Shown: piece after piece, positions 46,030-55,500 of the stretch
Layout of the letters: every line of letters starts with the position of its first letter
Position numbering within the stretch: the stretch's first letter is position 1
NCBI RefSeq assembly: GCF_024171785.1
Contig: NZ_JAMTCK010000012.1
Location: 62,001-126,000 of the forward strand
Reading direction: 5' to 3'
Origin: Goodfellowiella coeruleoviolacea
Lineage (GTDB): Bacteria; Actinomycetota; Actinomycetes; Mycobacteriales; Pseudonocardiaceae
Length of the DNA stretch: 64,000 nucleotides
Notes under the pieces: model-generated
Database searches by the model: none
The model's input: the letters and a program-made list of their open reading frames with translations, nothing else
Told to the model about the DNA's origin: nothing
Position numbers and translations under genes: made by a program

Positions 46030-46707
46030 ATGGCGTTAGGTGAGCGGATCATCGCTGATCGTCAACACCTCATCGCCAGCGGCAAGGACGCCGAGGTACT
46101 CGTCCGCCCGGACGGGCTGCTGGTCAAGCGCAGCCGGCTGGGCACGTCGCTGGCGGGCGAGGCACGGCTGCTGCGCTATCTGCGCGGCCACGGCCTGCCC
46201 GTGCCGGACGTGGTGTCGGTGCGGGGCGGCGAACTGGTGATGGAGTACGTGCCCGGTCCCACCATGGCCGAGGAGCTGTCCGCCCGGCCGTGGCGCGCCC
46301 CGGTGCTCGGCCACCACCTCGCCGGGCTGCACCAGCGGTTGGCCGACATCCCGGCGCCGCCGTGGCTGCCCGCCGCCGGCCGGGGGGACAGCCTGCTGCA
46401 CATGGACCTGCACCCGGGCAACGTGGTGCTCGGCCCGGCCGGACCGGTGGTGCTGGACTGGGGTCGGGCCGCCCGAGGCAACCGGCACCTGGACGTGGCG
46501 CTGAGCTGGCTGGTGCTGGCCTCGGCCAAGCTGACCAGGCGCTCCCAGGTCACCCGTTGGCTGATGCTGCGCGCGTTCCTGGCCAGGGTGGACCGTGCCG
46601 GGCTGCGCGCCGCCCTGCCCGCGGCGGCCGCCCACCGCCTGTCCGACACCGACCGGGGGCCGGAGGAGCGCGCGCTGGTCCGGCGGGCCGTCGCCACCAT
46701 GCGCTGA
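46030..46707 (+). CDS. Small APH/RIO-like phosphotransferase
   Basis: 225 residues. Kinase-like fold: GKDAEVLVRPDGLLVKRSRL (nucleotide loop and Lys), GELVMEYVPGPTMAEEL (hinge), catalytic loop LLHMDLHPGNVVLGPAG (Asp and Asn) and the metal-binding VVLDWGRAARGNRHLDVALS. Resembles aminoglycoside or choline-type phosphotransferases; substrate unknown. A Crp-type palindrome immediately precedes the ATG. Followed after 25 bp by the WS/DGAT gene. Confidence 0.85.
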   Translation: MALGERIIADRQHLIASGKDAEVLVRPDGLLVKRSRLGTSLAGEARLLRYLRGHGLPVPDVVSVRGGELVMEYVPGPTMAEELSARPWRAPVLGHHLAGLHQRLADIPAPPWLPAAGRGDSLLHMDLHPGNVVLGPAGPVVLDWGRAARGNRHLDVALSWLVLASAKLTRRSQVTRWLMLRAFLARVDRAGLRAALPAAAAHRLSDTDRGPEERALVRRAVATMR

Positions 46708-46732
46708 GGCGCCGCTGTGCTTGGATCACGGC

Positions 46733-48148
46733 ATGGCCGACCGCCTGTCAGCGCTCGACGCGTCATTCCTGTACCTGGAGGAGCCGACCACCCCGATGCA
46801 CGTCGGCGGGGTGGCGGTGTTCCAGCGGCCCAGGGCGGACTTTGCCTACGACCGGCTCGTCGAACTGGTGGAGCAGCGTCTGACGCTGGTGCCGAGGTAC
46901 CGGCAGAAGGTGGTGCCGGTGCCGGGTCGGCTGGCCAGGCCGGTCTGGGTGGACGACCCGGACTTCGACGTGACCTACCACGTGCGCCGCTCGGCGCTGC
47001 CCAGGCCGGGCAGCGACCGGCAGTTGCACGAGCTGGTCGCCCGGCTGATGTCCCGGCCGCTGGACCACGCCCGGCCGCTGTGGGAGATCTACCTGGTCGA
47101 GGGGCTGGCCAAGAACCGGACCGCGGTGATCACCAAGACGCACCAGGCGCTGGTGGACGGGGTGGGCACGATCGACATCGCCCAGGTGATCCTGGACTCC
47201 TCCCCGGCCACACCCCCGCCAGCCGAGGACCTGTGGATGCCGCAGCCGCAGCCGAGCGCGCTGCAGCTGGTCGCCGACGCCGTCACCGACGCGGTGCAGC
47301 GGCCCGGCGAACTGGTGGAGAACGTGCGCTCGGCCGCGATGGACGCGGCGACCACGGTGCGCAAGGTGGTCGGCGCGGTGGGCGGGGTGGCCTCGGCGCT
47401 GCGCACGGCCGCGCGGCCGGCCCCGGACAGCCCGCTGAACGTGCGGATCTCACCGCAGCGCCGGTTCGCGGTCGCCCGGACCAGGCTGGACGACTACCGG
47501 GCGGTGCGGGCGGCGCACGGCGGCACGGTCAACGACGTGGTGCTGGCCGTGCTGTCCGGCGCGTTGCGCAACTGGCTGCTCTCCCGGGGTGAGGCGGTGA
47601 CCGCGCGGACCACGATCCGGGCGATGGCGCCGATGTCGGTGCGCGACACCGAGGCCGCCGCCGGGACCGGTGGGCGCCCGGCGCTGGTCGGCGGTCGGGT
47701 GTCCGCCTACCTGGTCGACCTGCCGGTGGGCGAGCCCAACCCGGTGGTCCGGCTGCACCACGTCAGCCACGCCATGCGCGCCCACCAGGAGTCCGGCCAG
47801 TCCGTGGCGGCCGACGCCCTGGTCCGGGTGTCCGGGTTCGCCCCGCCGACCCTGCACGCGCTGGGCGCCAGGGCGGCCAACTCGTTCTCCCGGCGGATCT
47901 TCAACCTGGTGGTCACCAACGTGCCCGGCCCCCAGGTGCCGCTGTACGCGACCGGGGCGAGGATGGTGGAGATGTTCCCGGTGGTGCCACTGGCCAAGAA
48001 CCAGGCGCTGGCCATCGGCGTGACCTCCTACGACGGCGGGGTCTACTACGGGCTCAACGCCGACCGGGACGCGATGTCGGATGTGGATGTCCTGGCCGGA
48101 ATGGTCCAGGAGTCGGTCGAGGAACTGGTTGGGACGGTCTCCGGGTGA
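46733..48148 (+). CDS. Wax ester synthase/diacylglycerol acyltransferase family protein with altered active site
   Basis: 471 residues from ATG at 46733 (MADRLSALDASFLYLEEPTT). Recognisable WS/DGAT architecture: PMHVGGVAVFQRP, RPLWEIYLVEGLA, the active-site segment KTHQALVDGVGTIDIAQVIL, and the C-terminal NLVVTNVPGPQVPLYATGAR. The family motif HHxxxDG appears here as H137-Q138-A-L-V-D142-G143, so the second, catalytic His is Gln. Normally the enzyme esterifies acyl-CoA to diacylglycerol or alcohol in storage-lipid formation. A similar gene pair (tgs-like, then a DUF6912 gene) lies in this neighbourhood in mycobacteria. Confidence 0.9.
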   Translation: MADRLSALDASFLYLEEPTTPMHVGGVAVFQRPRADFAYDRLVELVEQRLTLVPRYRQKVVPVPGRLARPVWVDDPDFDVTYHVRRSALPRPGSDRQLHELVARLMSRPLDHARPLWEIYLVEGLAKNRTAVITKTHQALVDGVGTIDIAQVILDSSPATPPPAEDLWMPQPQPSALQLVADAVTDAVQRPGELVENVRSAAMDAATTVRKVVGAVGGVASALRTAARPAPDSPLNVRISPQRRFAVARTRLDDYRAVRAAHGGTVNDVVLAVLSGALRNWLLSRGEAVTARTTIRAMAPMSVRDTEAAAGTGGRPALVGGRVSAYLVDLPVGEPNPVVRLHHVSHAMRAHQESGQSVAADALVRVSGFAPPTLHALGARAANSFSRRIFNLVVTNVPGPQVPLYATGARMVEMFPVVPLAKNQALAIGVTSYDGGVYYGLNADRDAMSDVDVLAGMVQESVEELVGTVSG

Positions 48149-48155
48149 GGTTGCA

Positions 48156-48659
48156 GTGAGGGTGTACGTACCTGCCACCGTGGCGATGCTGCGTGGCCTT
48201 GTCGAGAACAACGAGCTGCTCGCGGTCAACGAGACCGCGTTCGCGCTGACTCCCGCGCTGCGCGAGTCCTACGCCTCGGGTGACACCGAGGAACTGGAGT
48301 ACGCGGCCATGCTGGAGGCGTCGCGGGCCTCGCTGCGGCTGCTGGCCGCGGAACTGGCCGGTGACGAGAAGGCACTGCCCCGGCGGGCGGTGGTGTCCGC
48401 GGACATCGAGAACGTGCGGCTGCGGCCCGATCTGGACTTCGCCGTGGTGAAGCTGCTGGGTCCGGTGCCGATGAAGCGGGTGGCCGCCGTGCACCTGGAC
48501 ACCGAGGAGGCGCAGGACGCGGTGCGGGCCGCCGCGGAGGTGATCGACGCGGCCGACCTGGGCGACCTGGACGCGGAGTTCACGCTGGGCAGTGCCGAGG
48601 ACCACGAACTCGCCTGGTACGCGCCGCAGGAGCTGCCGTTCCTCCTGGAGCTGCTGTGA
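48156..48659 (+). CDS. DUF6912 family protein
   Basis: 167 residues from GTG at 48156 (VRVYVPATVAMLRGLVENNE), with GAGG seven bases ahead, seven bases after the WS/DGAT stop, so co-transcribed. The family is actinobacterial and of unknown function (Rv3231c type). Visible conserved stretches: RESYASGDTEELEYAAMLEA, RRAVVSADIENVRLRPDLD and the ending YAPQELPFLLELL. No motif reveals an activity. Confidence 0.82.
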   Translation: MRVYVPATVAMLRGLVENNELLAVNETAFALTPALRESYASGDTEELEYAAMLEASRASLRLLAAELAGDEKALPRRAVVSADIENVRLRPDLDFAVVKLLGPVPMKRVAAVHLDTEEAQDAVRAAAEVIDAADLGDLDAEFTLGSAEDHELAWYAPQELPFLLELL

Positions 48660-48795
48660 CGTGGTGACCGGCTGGTCCGCCGGGGTGGAGCCGTCGGGCT
48701 GGCCCGCCGGCCCGACGCAGGGGCACGTTTCCCCCAGCACGTGCCCCGATCGATCGGTCCCTCGGCGTTCAGACGTCACCGCGGGCCTGCACCGG

Positions 48796-49182
48796 TCACA
48801 TGCCCTCGGCGGGCTCCCACAGCTCGATGCGGTTGCCCTCCGGGTCGACGCACCAGCCGAACCGGCCGTACTCGGAGTCCTCGGTCTGGTCCAGCACCTC
48901 GACCCCGCGCGCCCGCAGCCGGGTCAGCATCATGGTCAGGTCGTCCACGCGGAGGTTGAGCATGGCCTTCTGACCCGGCTCCCCCAGGTAGTCGGTGTCG
49001 TGTGGGAACACGGCCAGGGTGGTGCTGCCCGGCCGGTCGGGTGTGGTGCCCGAGTTCCAGTGGAAGGTGACGGCACCGTGCGGCGTCATGGGAACCCCCA
49101 GGTGCTCGCGGTACCACTCGATTAACAACGAAGGTTTTCTCGCGCGGAGGAAGATTCCGCCCACGCCGGTAACCTGCGGCAT
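48796..49182 (-). CDS. VOC-superfamily (glyoxalase/bleomycin resistance-like) protein
   Basis: 128 residues from ATG at 49182. Two beta-alpha-beta-beta-beta modules: first around FLRARKPSLLIEWYREHLGV, second around LRVDDLTMMLTRLRARGVEV and ending WCVDPEGNRIELWEPAEGM. The second half has the typical terminal Glu that binds metal. Substrate not predictable. Separate leftward gene between the DUF6912 gene and rsgA. Confidence 0.87.
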   Translation of the reverse strand: MPQVTGVGGIFLRARKPSLLIEWYREHLGVPMTPHGAVTFHWNSGTTPDRPGSTTLAVFPHDTDYLGEPGQKAMLNLRVDDLTMMLTRLRARGVEVLDQTEDSEYGRFGWCVDPEGNRIELWEPAEGM

Positions 49183-49312
49183 AGCGGGGGAGCCTAATGG
49201 CAACGGGGCCGGCTGTGGTTCACACGATCGGCCGAACAATGGCGAGTTGCCCGCCACCCGCCGGAAGGTGCCGGCCCGCCGCCTCGACTCCCCATCCCCG
49301 TCCGGACCCGCG

Positions 49313-50359
49313 CTAACGCTGGTCCGGACGGTCGGCGTGCTCGTCCCGGCCGGGGTGTTCGTCCCGCCCGGCGCGGGAGGCCAGCAGCCGGCGCAGCGAG
49401 GACAGCCGCCCCTGGCTGGCCCCGCCCTCGGCGACCAGGCCGTCCAGCGCGCAGTCCGGGTCCCTGGGCGGCCCGAGGTGGCCGCAGCCGGACGGGCACT
49501 CCTCGGCGGCCTCGGCCAGGTCGGGGAAGGCGGCCACGATGTCGTCCGGGGTGATGTGGGCCAGGCCGAACGAGCGGATGCCCGGGGTGTCCACCACCCA
49601 GCCGCCCTCGGCCAGCGGCAGGGCCACCGCGGCGGTGGAGATGTGCCGGCCCTTGCCGACCGCGCTGACCGCGCCGGTGGCCCGGCCCGCGGCCGGGACC
49701 AGCTTGTTGACCATCGTGGACTTGCCCACCCCGGAGTGGCCGACCAGCGCGGAGACCCGGTTGGCCAGCCGTTCGCGCAACTGGTCGGGCGCCTGGTCGA
49801 ACCGGGTGACCACGATCGGCACATCGAGATCCGCGTATGCCTGGCGCAGCTCGCTCGGGTCGGCCAGGTCGGACTTGGTCAGGCACAGCAGCGGGGTCAG
49901 GCCCCCGGCGTAGGCGGCCACCAGGCAGCGGTCGATGAATCCGGTACGCGGCGGCGGGTCGGCCAGCGCGGTGACGATGACCAGCTGCTCGGCATTGGCC
50001 ACCACCACCCGTTCGAACGGGTCGGTGTCGTCGGCGGTGCGCCGCAGCACCGTGGACCGCTCGGCCACCCGGACGATCCGGGCGAGCGTGTCCGGGGCAC
50101 CGCTGGTGTCGCCGACCAGGTCGATCTGGTCGCCCACCACGACCGGGGTGCGGCCCAGTTCGCGGGCGCGCATCGCGACCACCACCTGACCGGGGTCGTC
50201 GTCCAGCGCGCAGGTCCACCGGCCCCGGTCCACGCCGATCACCATGGCCTGGCGGGCGTTGGCGTGTTCCGGACGCCGTTTGCTGCGCGGTCGGGAGCCC
50301 CGGCCAGGCCGCACCCGGACGTCCGACTCGTCCAGCTTCCGCCAGTCCCGCGAGCCCAC
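49313..50359 (-). CDS. rsgA: Ribosome small-subunit-dependent GTPase RsgA
   Basis: 348 residues from GTG at 50359, two bases past the aroA stop, with GGGAGG upstream. Assists late 30S maturation. Circularly permuted GTPase: G4 (LTKSDLADPSE) precedes G1 (ALVGHSGVGKSTMVNKLVPA), then the G3-like VVDTPGIRSFGLAHITPDD. N-terminal OB-fold carries VGDQIDLVGDTSG. The C-terminal zinc site reads CPSGCGHLGPPRDPDC. The aroA-rsgA order is conserved in mycobacteria. Confidence 0.95.
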   Translation of the reverse strand: MGSRDWRKLDESDVRVRPGRGSRPRSKRRPEHANARQAMVIGVDRGRWTCALDDDPGQVVVAMRARELGRTPVVVGDQIDLVGDTSGAPDTLARIVRVAERSTVLRRTADDTDPFERVVVANAEQLVIVTALADPPPRTGFIDRCLVAAYAGGLTPLLCLTKSDLADPSELRQAYADLDVPIVVTRFDQAPDQLRERLANRVSALVGHSGVGKSTMVNKLVPAAGRATGAVSAVGKGRHISTAAVALPLAEGGWVVDTPGIRSFGLAHITPDDIVAAFPDLAEAAEECPSGCGHLGPPRDPDCALDGLVAEGGASQGRLSSLRRLLASRAGRDEHPGRDEHADRPDQR

Positions 50360-50360
50360 G

Positions 50361-51659
50361 TCAGTCAGCCTCCCGGCTGGTGGTGACCGGCGAACTGGCC
50401 GCGCCGAGCATGGCACCCCACAGGCCGGGGAAGTCGGGGATGGTCTTGGTGGTGCTGGCGATGTCGTCGACCACCACCCCGGGCACCACCAGCCCGATGA
50501 TCGCGCCGGCCGTGGCCATGCGGTGGTCGGCGTAGGCGCGCCACGGCCCGCCGCGCAGCGGTCGGGGCCGGATGATCAGCCCGTCCTCGGTCTCCTCGGC
50601 ATCCCCGCCCAGCCCGTTGATCTCGGCGCTGAGCGCGGCCAGCCGGTCGGTCTCGTGGCCGCGCACGTGCGCGATGCCGCGCAGCACCGACGGCCCGTCG
50701 GCGAGCGCGGCCAGGGCGGCCACCGTGGGCGTCAGCTCGCCCACGTCGTGCAGGTCGATGTCCAGCCCGGTCAGCTTCTCCGGGCCGGTGACGGTCAGGC
50801 CCTGGTCGGTCAGGCTCACCTGGGCGCCCATCCGGGTCAGGATCTCCCGCATCACATCGCCCGGCTGGGTGGTCTGGCTGGGCCAGCCGGGCACGGTGAC
50901 GGTGCCGCCGGTGACCGCGGCGGCGGCCAGGAACGGCGTGGCATTGGACAGGTCCGGCTCGACCCGCCAGTCGCGTCCGGCGAACGAGCCCGGCTCCACC
51001 CGCCAGGTGTTCGGCTCGGCGTCGTCCACGCTCACGCCGAACGCGCGCAGCACCGCCACGGTCATGTCGATGTGCGGCAGCGACGGCACCGGCTTGCCGG
51101 CGTGCCGCACGGTCAGGCCCTTGTCGTAGCGGGCACCGGACAGCAGCAGCCCGGAGATGAACTGCGAGGAGGCCGAGGCGTCCACGGTGACCTCGCCACC
51201 GGCCAGCCCGCCCCGCCCGTGCACGGTGAACGGCAGTGACTCGCCGGTGACCCGCGCGCCCAGCGCGCGCAGCGCGCCGAGCACCGTGCCCATCGGCCGC
51301 ACCCTGGCCTCCGGGTCGCCGTCGAAGTGGATCTCGCCCTCGGCGAGCACGGCGGCCGGTGGCACGAACCGCATGACCGTGCCGGCCAGGCCGCAGTCCA
51401 CCCGGGCCGGTCCGCGCAGCGGGGCGGGCTCGACCAGCCAGGACCCGTCCGGCCCGTCCTCGATCCGCGGGCCAAGCGCGCGCAGCGCCGAGGCCATCAG
51501 CAGGCTGTCCCTGCTGCGCAGCGGGTCGCGCACGGTGGAGGGGCCGCTGGCCAGGGTGGCCAGCAGCAGCACCCGGTTGGTGATCGACTTGGAGCCGGGG
51601 ACGCGCACGGTGGCGCGCACCGGGTCGGTGACGGTGGGAGCCGGCCACTGCTGTGTCAT
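50361..51659 (-). CDS. aroA: 3-phosphoshikimate 1-carboxyvinyltransferase (EPSP synthase)
   Basis: 432 residues from ATG at 51659. Sixth step of the shikimate pathway; joins shikimate-3-phosphate and phosphoenolpyruvate. Motifs: substrate-binding [65 protein letters not shown], and [13 protein letters not shown]. Placed directly upstream of rsgA and divergent from the SRAP gene. Confidence 0.96.
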   Translation of the reverse strand: MTQQWPAPTVTDPVRATVRVPGSKSITNRVLLLATLASGPSTVRDPLRSRDSLLMASALRALGPRIEDGPDGSWLVEPAPLRGPARVDCGLAGTVMRFVPPAAVLAEGEIHFDGDPEARVRPMGTVLGALRALGARVTGESLPFTVHGRGGLAGGEVTVDASASSQFISGLLLSGARYDKGLTVRHAGKPVPSLPHIDMTVAVLRAFGVSVDDAEPNTWRVEPGSFAGRDWRVEPDLSNATPFLAAAAVTGGTVTVPGWPSQTTQPGDVMREILTRMGAQVSLTDQGLTVTGPEKLTGLDIDLHDVGELTPTVAALAALADGPSVLRGIAHVRGHETDRLAALSAEINGLGGDAEETEDGLIIRPRPLRGGPWRAYADHRMATAGAIIGLVVPGVVVDDIASTTKTIPDFPGLWGAMLGAASSPVTTSREAD

Positions 51660-51741
51660 GCCCCGATGATCCCGCATACCGCCCGAGGGTCTCGCCTTGG
51701 CCATGCTGACGTGCGACGATGGCCGCCGGAGGTGAACGGGT

Positions 51742-52509
51742 TTGTGCGGAAGGTTCGTGTCCACCCGAGATCCGGCCAGCCTGGCCGACGAGTTCCTCGC
51801 GGTGGACGCCACCGGGAACGACGCCCCCAGGGCCGACTACAACGTCGCGCCCACCAAGTCGGTGCTGGCCGTGGTCGAGCGGCATCCCCGGGACGAGGAG
51901 GGCACCGTCGACACCAGCACCACCGAGCGGACCGTGCGGGTGATGCGCTGGGGCCTGGTGCCGCACTGGGCCAAGGACCTCTCGGTGGGCGCGCGCATGA
52001 TCAACGCCCGCTCGGAGAGCGTGCTGGACAAGCCCGCCTACCGGGACTCGGCGAGCAAGCGCCGCTGCCTGCTGCCCGCTGACGGCTGGTACGAGTGGCA
52101 GCCGGGCGAGGGCCGCAAGCAGCCGTTCTTCATCACGCCCTCGGACGGCTCCACCCTGGCCATGGCCGGCATCTGGTCGGTCTGGTGGGACCGCGACGAC
52201 GAGGGCGGCAGCCGGCCGGTGGTGACCTGCGCGGTGCTCACCACCGACGCCATCGGTGAGATGGCCACCATCCACCACCGGATGCCGCTGCTGCTGTCCC
52301 GCGAGCGCTGGGCGGACTGGCTGGACCCGGACCGCACCGACCCGGCCGACCTGCTCGCGCCACCCGAGGACGACCTGGTCGCCGGGCTGGAGCTGCGGCC
52401 GGTGACCACGGCGGTGAACAGCGTGAAGAACAACCACCCCGGCCTGACCGAGCCGGTCGCCATCAGCGCCGCCGAGATGCCCGCGCCCACCCTGTTCGAA
52501 GTCACCTGA
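51742..52509 (+). CDS. SOS response-associated peptidase (SRAP/YedK/HMCES family)
   Basis: 255 residues from a rare TTG start at 51742, supported by GGAGGTGA just upstream and by the need for Cys at position 2 (M-C-G-R-F), which becomes the N-terminal catalytic Cys after Met removal. It crosslinks abasic sites in single-stranded DNA to protect them. Family residues: the Asn in [55 protein letters not shown] and [12 protein letters not shown] (catalytic His). Divergent from aroA. Confidence 0.94.
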   Translation: MCGRFVSTRDPASLADEFLAVDATGNDAPRADYNVAPTKSVLAVVERHPRDEEGTVDTSTTERTVRVMRWGLVPHWAKDLSVGARMINARSESVLDKPAYRDSASKRRCLLPADGWYEWQPGEGRKQPFFITPSDGSTLAMAGIWSVWWDRDDEGGSRPVVTCAVLTTDAIGEMATIHHRMPLLLSRERWADWLDPDRTDPADLLAPPEDDLVAGLELRPVTTAVNSVKNNHPGLTEPVAISAAEMPAPTLFEVT

Positions 52510-52523
52510 TCGGACGTACTCCG

Positions 52524-53138
52524 ATGACCAGCATCGAGGTCGACACGCCACACGGTGTGGCCAAGGCCGAACTGCACTGCGCGCCCGAGGGCGTGGCCGT
52601 GCTGCTGCTCGGTCACGGCGCCGGTGGCGGCATCGACGCCCCGGACCTGGTCGCCGCGGCCCGCGCGGCGCACGCCGCCGACCTGCACGTGGCCCTGGTG
52701 CAGCAGCCCTACCGGGTGGCCGGCCGGCGCGCGCCAGCACCAGCCGGTCACCTCGACGCCTCCTGGCTGGCCGTGGCCGAGTACCTGGACGAGCACTGGT
52801 TCGCCGGGCTGCCGATGGTGTTCGGCGGGCGGTCGACCGGGGCCAGGGTGGCCTGCCGCACCGCCTCCGCCGGCCAGGCCGTCGCCGTGCTGTGCCTGGC
52901 GTTCCCCGTGGTCCCGCCCGGCCGGCCGGACCGCAACCGGCAGGCCGAGTTGGACGCGGTGGACGTGGCCACCCTGGTGGTGCAGGGCGAACGCGACCCG
53001 TTCGGCCGCCCAGCAGCCGGCCACCACCGGGAAGTGGTGCTGGTGCCGGGTGACCACTCGCTCAAGGCCGACGTGGACGCGGTGTCCCGAGCGGTGGGCG
53101 AGTGGCTGGCCAGGGTGCTCCGGCCGCTCGTCGTGTGA
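52524..53138 (+). CDS. Small alpha/beta hydrolase (Tex30/dienelactone hydrolase-like)
   Basis: 204 residues, short for the fold. Oxyanion loop in VAVLLLGHGAGGGIDAPDL. Nucleophile elbow MVFGGRSTGARVACRTASAG (GRSTG). Asp in VQGERDPFGRPAAG and His in VPGDHSLKADVDAVSRAVGE complete a plausible triad. Esterase or acyl hydrolase of unknown substrate. It starts 14 bp after the SRAP stop, so the two may be co-transcribed. Confidence 0.85.
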   Translation: MTSIEVDTPHGVAKAELHCAPEGVAVLLLGHGAGGGIDAPDLVAAARAAHAADLHVALVQQPYRVAGRRAPAPAGHLDASWLAVAEYLDEHWFAGLPMVFGGRSTGARVACRTASAGQAVAVLCLAFPVVPPGRPDRNRQAELDAVDVATLVVQGERDPFGRPAAGHHREVVLVPGDHSLKADVDAVSRAVGEWLARVLRPLVV

Positions 53139-53275
53139 CACGTCCGACCGCCAGCCGACGGCTGGGGAACGACCCGTCACCGGGATCGCGGGGCGGGGAC
53201 CGGTCAGCTAGCCCAGTCGACGGCTTGGCGCACACCCAGCCTGCTCGGCCGTCGGATCGGGGAAAACCCCAGCTC

Positions 53276-53406
53276 AGCCCCCACCCGTCCCAGGGGGGCG
53301 AGCCCTGCTCCAGCCTATCCGCGCCCGCTCGCCGGGGACAGGTCGACAGGTCGGGCTGTGGACAGCACGGGCGGCTGTGCACAACCCGTCTCCCGAACGG
53401 GTGAAA
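53276..53406 (+). repeat. Dispersed DnaA-box-pair element, copy B
   Basis: GGGGGG at 53293-53298 then CGAGCCC, CCAGCCTA at 53310-53317, exactly 39 bp, TGTGGACAG at 53357-53365, TGTGCACAA at 53376-53384, nine bases, CGAACGGGTGAAATCC from 53394. Lies between the alpha/beta hydrolase and the convergent YbaK gene, in a 320-bp spacer with nothing else of note. Confidence 0.8.
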
Positions 53407-53458
53407 TCCCTGGGGTTGGGCGACGACGGTGGTATAAGCGCGGGATGCCGGTGCCCGG

Positions 53459-53938
53459 TCAGGCCGTGCTGATCGGGGCGAGCACCGCGCCGGTGAGCCG
53501 GACCAGGTCGGTCGGGGCCAGTTCCACCTCCAGGCCGCGCCGGCCGGCGCTGCAGAAGATGGTGTCCCACTGCGCGGCCGAGGCGTCCACGGCCGTGGGC
53601 AGGCGCTTCTTCTGCCCCAGCGGGGAGATCCCGCCCGCCACGTAACCGGTTGCCCGCTCGGCGGCGCTGACCTCGGCCATCTTGGCGCGCTTGCCGGACA
53701 GCGCGGCGGCGAGCGCCTTGAGGTCCAGTTGGCCGGTGACCGGCACCACGCCCACCGCCAACCGCCCGTCCACCTCGGCGACCAGGGTCTTGAACACCCG
53801 CTCCGGCGGCAGCCCGAGCGCCTCGGCCGCCTCCAGGCCGTAGGAGTCCGCCCTGGGGTCGTGCTCGTAGGCGTGCAGCGAGTGCGGCACCTTCTGCTTG
53901 ACCAACACGGCGGTGGCCGGGGTTCCACGTCCTGCCAT
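53459..53938 (-). CDS. ybaK: YbaK/Cys-tRNA(Pro) deacylase
   Basis: 159 residues from ATG at 53938. Hydrolyses Cys mischarged on tRNA-Pro. Characteristic segments: [75 protein letters not shown] (substrate-loop Lys and Gly) and [16 protein letters not shown]. Divergent from sigR. Confidence 0.93.
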   Translation of the reverse strand: MAGRGTPATAVLVKQKVPHSLHAYEHDPRADSYGLEAAEALGLPPERVFKTLVAEVDGRLAVGVVPVTGQLDLKALAAALSGKRAKMAEVSAAERATGYVAGGISPLGQKKRLPTAVDASAAQWDTIFCSAGRRGLEVELAPTDLVRLTGAVLAPISTA

Positions 53939-54078
53939 GCCGGGCAAGGTACTCGACGCGGGACGCGGCGCGCCGCTGCGTTTCCGGTCACCGGACCGGC
54001 CCGCCCAGGGCCGCCCCGCAGGGCCGGCAGCGCACCGGTGTCGGGTCCGCTGCCCAGGGGAACTCCCCAGCTTCCCAG

Positions 54079-54104
54079 GGAATGCGCGTCGGGGCGATCG
54101 CGTT
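54079..54104 (+). promoter_or_regulatory. Sigma-R/sigma-H-type promoter (GGAAT-N18-GTT)
   Basis: GGAAT at 54079-54083, exactly 18 bases, then GTT at 54102-54104, a perfect match to the thiol-stress sigma-R consensus described in Streptomyces. It lies 220 bp before the main sigR start and only 12 bp before an in-frame upstream ATG at 54117, suggesting autoregulation and a longer isoform. Confidence 0.75.
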
Positions 54105-54323
54105 TTCACCGACGTGATGAGCGAGGCGATCGACCAGCTGCGGGCGGGACCGGTCCGGGAAGCGTCCACGCAGGCCAGCCGCGGGATGGCCCGGCCGCCG
54201 CGGGGTTCCGCCCAGTGCCGTCCGGGTACCCGCCGCGTATCCTCGGAGGCGAACCATGCGGTCTCGACTATGGGATCGATGGCAGTGGCCGCCGTACCGA
54301 CCGGACGGCGGGAAAGGAGCGCG

Positions 54324-54989
54324 GTGCCCGTCACGCGAGGCAAGGCAGATCCACGGCCAGCCGACGAGCGGCAGATCAGAGCGGGGCACGACAACGGCGC
54401 GGCAGCCGCCGACCTGGCGACGCGCTTCGAGCACGACGCCATGCCCCTGCTGGACCAGCTCTACTCGGCCGCGCTGCGGATGACCCGCAATCCCGCTGAC
54501 GCCGAGGACCTGGTCCAGGAGACGTACCTGAAGGCGTACGCCGCGTTCGAGTCGTTCTCCCAGGGCACCAACCTCAAGGCGTGGCTCTACCGCATCCTCA
54601 CCAACACCTACATCAACGGCTACCGCAAGCGGCAGCGGCAGCCGGTGCAGCAGCCCACCGAGGAGATCACCGACTGGCAGCTGGCTCAGGCGGGCAGCCA
54701 CACCTCGACCGGGCTGCGCTCGGCCGAGGTCGAGGCGCTCGACCGGCTGCCGGACAGCGACGTCAAGGAGGCGCTGCAACAGCTGCCCGAGGACTTCCGG
54801 CTGGCGGTCTACCTCGCCGACGTCGAGGGCTTTGCCTACAAGGAGATCGCCGACATCATGGGGACTCCTATCGGAACGGTGATGTCCCGGCTGCACCGCG
54901 GGCGCAGGCAGCTCCGTGAGCAGCTTGCCGGCGTGGCGCGGGACCGGGGTTTCCTGCGTACCGCCGAGCGGGAGGTGGCCGGGTCGTGA
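54324..54989 (+). CDS. sigR: RNA polymerase sigma factor SigR/SigH (thiol-oxidative stress)
   Basis: 221 residues from GTG at 54324, behind GGAAAGGAG. ECF sigma factor: region 2 [20 protein letters not shown] and [20 protein letters not shown], region 4 [20 protein letters not shown] and [20 protein letters not shown]. Very close to Streptomyces SigR and mycobacterial SigH. The reading frame stays open upstream to an ATG at 54117, which could give a form with 69 extra residues, parallel to the longer, unstable sigma-R-prime known in Streptomyces. Overlaps rsrA by four bases. Confidence 0.96.
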   Translation: MPVTRGKADPRPADERQIRAGHDNGAAAADLATRFEHDAMPLLDQLYSAALRMTRNPADAEDLVQETYLKAYAAFESFSQGTNLKAWLYRILTNTYINGYRKRQRQPVQQPTEEITDWQLAQAGSHTSTGLRSAEVEALDRLPDSDVKEALQQLPEDFRLAVYLADVEGFAYKEIADIMGTPIGTVMSRLHRGRRQLREQLAGVARDRGFLRTAEREVAGS

Positions 54990-55384
54990 GCTGTGGCAAA
55001 CCACACGAGACGGACTGCTCCGAGGTGCTCGCCGAGGTGTGGCTCTTCCTCGACCAGGAGTGTGACGGCAGCCGCAGGGAGCTGTTGGCCAGGCATCTCG
55101 ACGAGTGCAGCCCCTGCCTGGAGCGGTACGGCATCGAGGAACACCTCAAGGCGCTGCTCGCCCGCAAGTGCGGTGGGGATCACGCGCCGGACACGTTCAA
55201 GCAGCGGCTGCGCGCCCGGATCAGGGAGAGCATGATCGCGCAGGGCGAGGTGACCATCGAGCGCGCGCCGGACGGCAGCAGCACCGTGGAGGTGGCGGGC
55301 CGGCGGATCTCGGTGCCACCGGAGGGGTCGTCCTGCCTCGCCCCGGAACTCTCCCGGGAACACCGCTCCAGCTCGGCCGGGTGA
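54986..55384 (+). CDS. rsrA: Zinc-binding anti-sigma factor RsrA
   Basis: 132 residues from GTG at 54986 overlapping the sigR stop. Redox switch that releases SigR when its thiols are oxidised. Zinc-anti-sigma signature HLDECSPC (HxxxCxxC) plus an upstream Cys in HETDCSEVL. The N-terminal 90 residues match the family. An unusual tail of about 45 residues (from [20 protein letters not shown] on) makes it longer than the roughly 105-residue Streptomyces protein. Confidence 0.93.
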   Translation: MSCGKPHETDCSEVLAEVWLFLDQECDGSRRELLARHLDECSPCLERYGIEEHLKALLARKCGGDHAPDTFKQRLRARIRESMIAQGEVTIERAPDGSSTVEVAGRRISVPPEGSSCLAPELSREHRSSSAG

Positions 55385-55443
55385 GCCGGCGGGCCCCGGA
55401 CCGGGCCCCCACCTCAACCCTCAACCAGAACAGGGCATGCCAA

Positions 55444-55476
55444 AGGGCCTCGGCGCCACGTGGTCGCCGAGGCCCT
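55444..55476. terminator. Strong hairpin between convergent rsrA and bL37
   Basis: Perfect 12-bp arms AGGGCCTCGGCG (55444-55455) and CGCCGAGGCCCT (55465-55476) with loop CCACGTGGT, which can extend the stem. Sixty bases after the rsrA stop and 25 before the bL37 stop; could serve both. Confidence 0.7.
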
Positions 55477-55500
55477 GCGCATGTCCGCGCCGCTCGCCGC

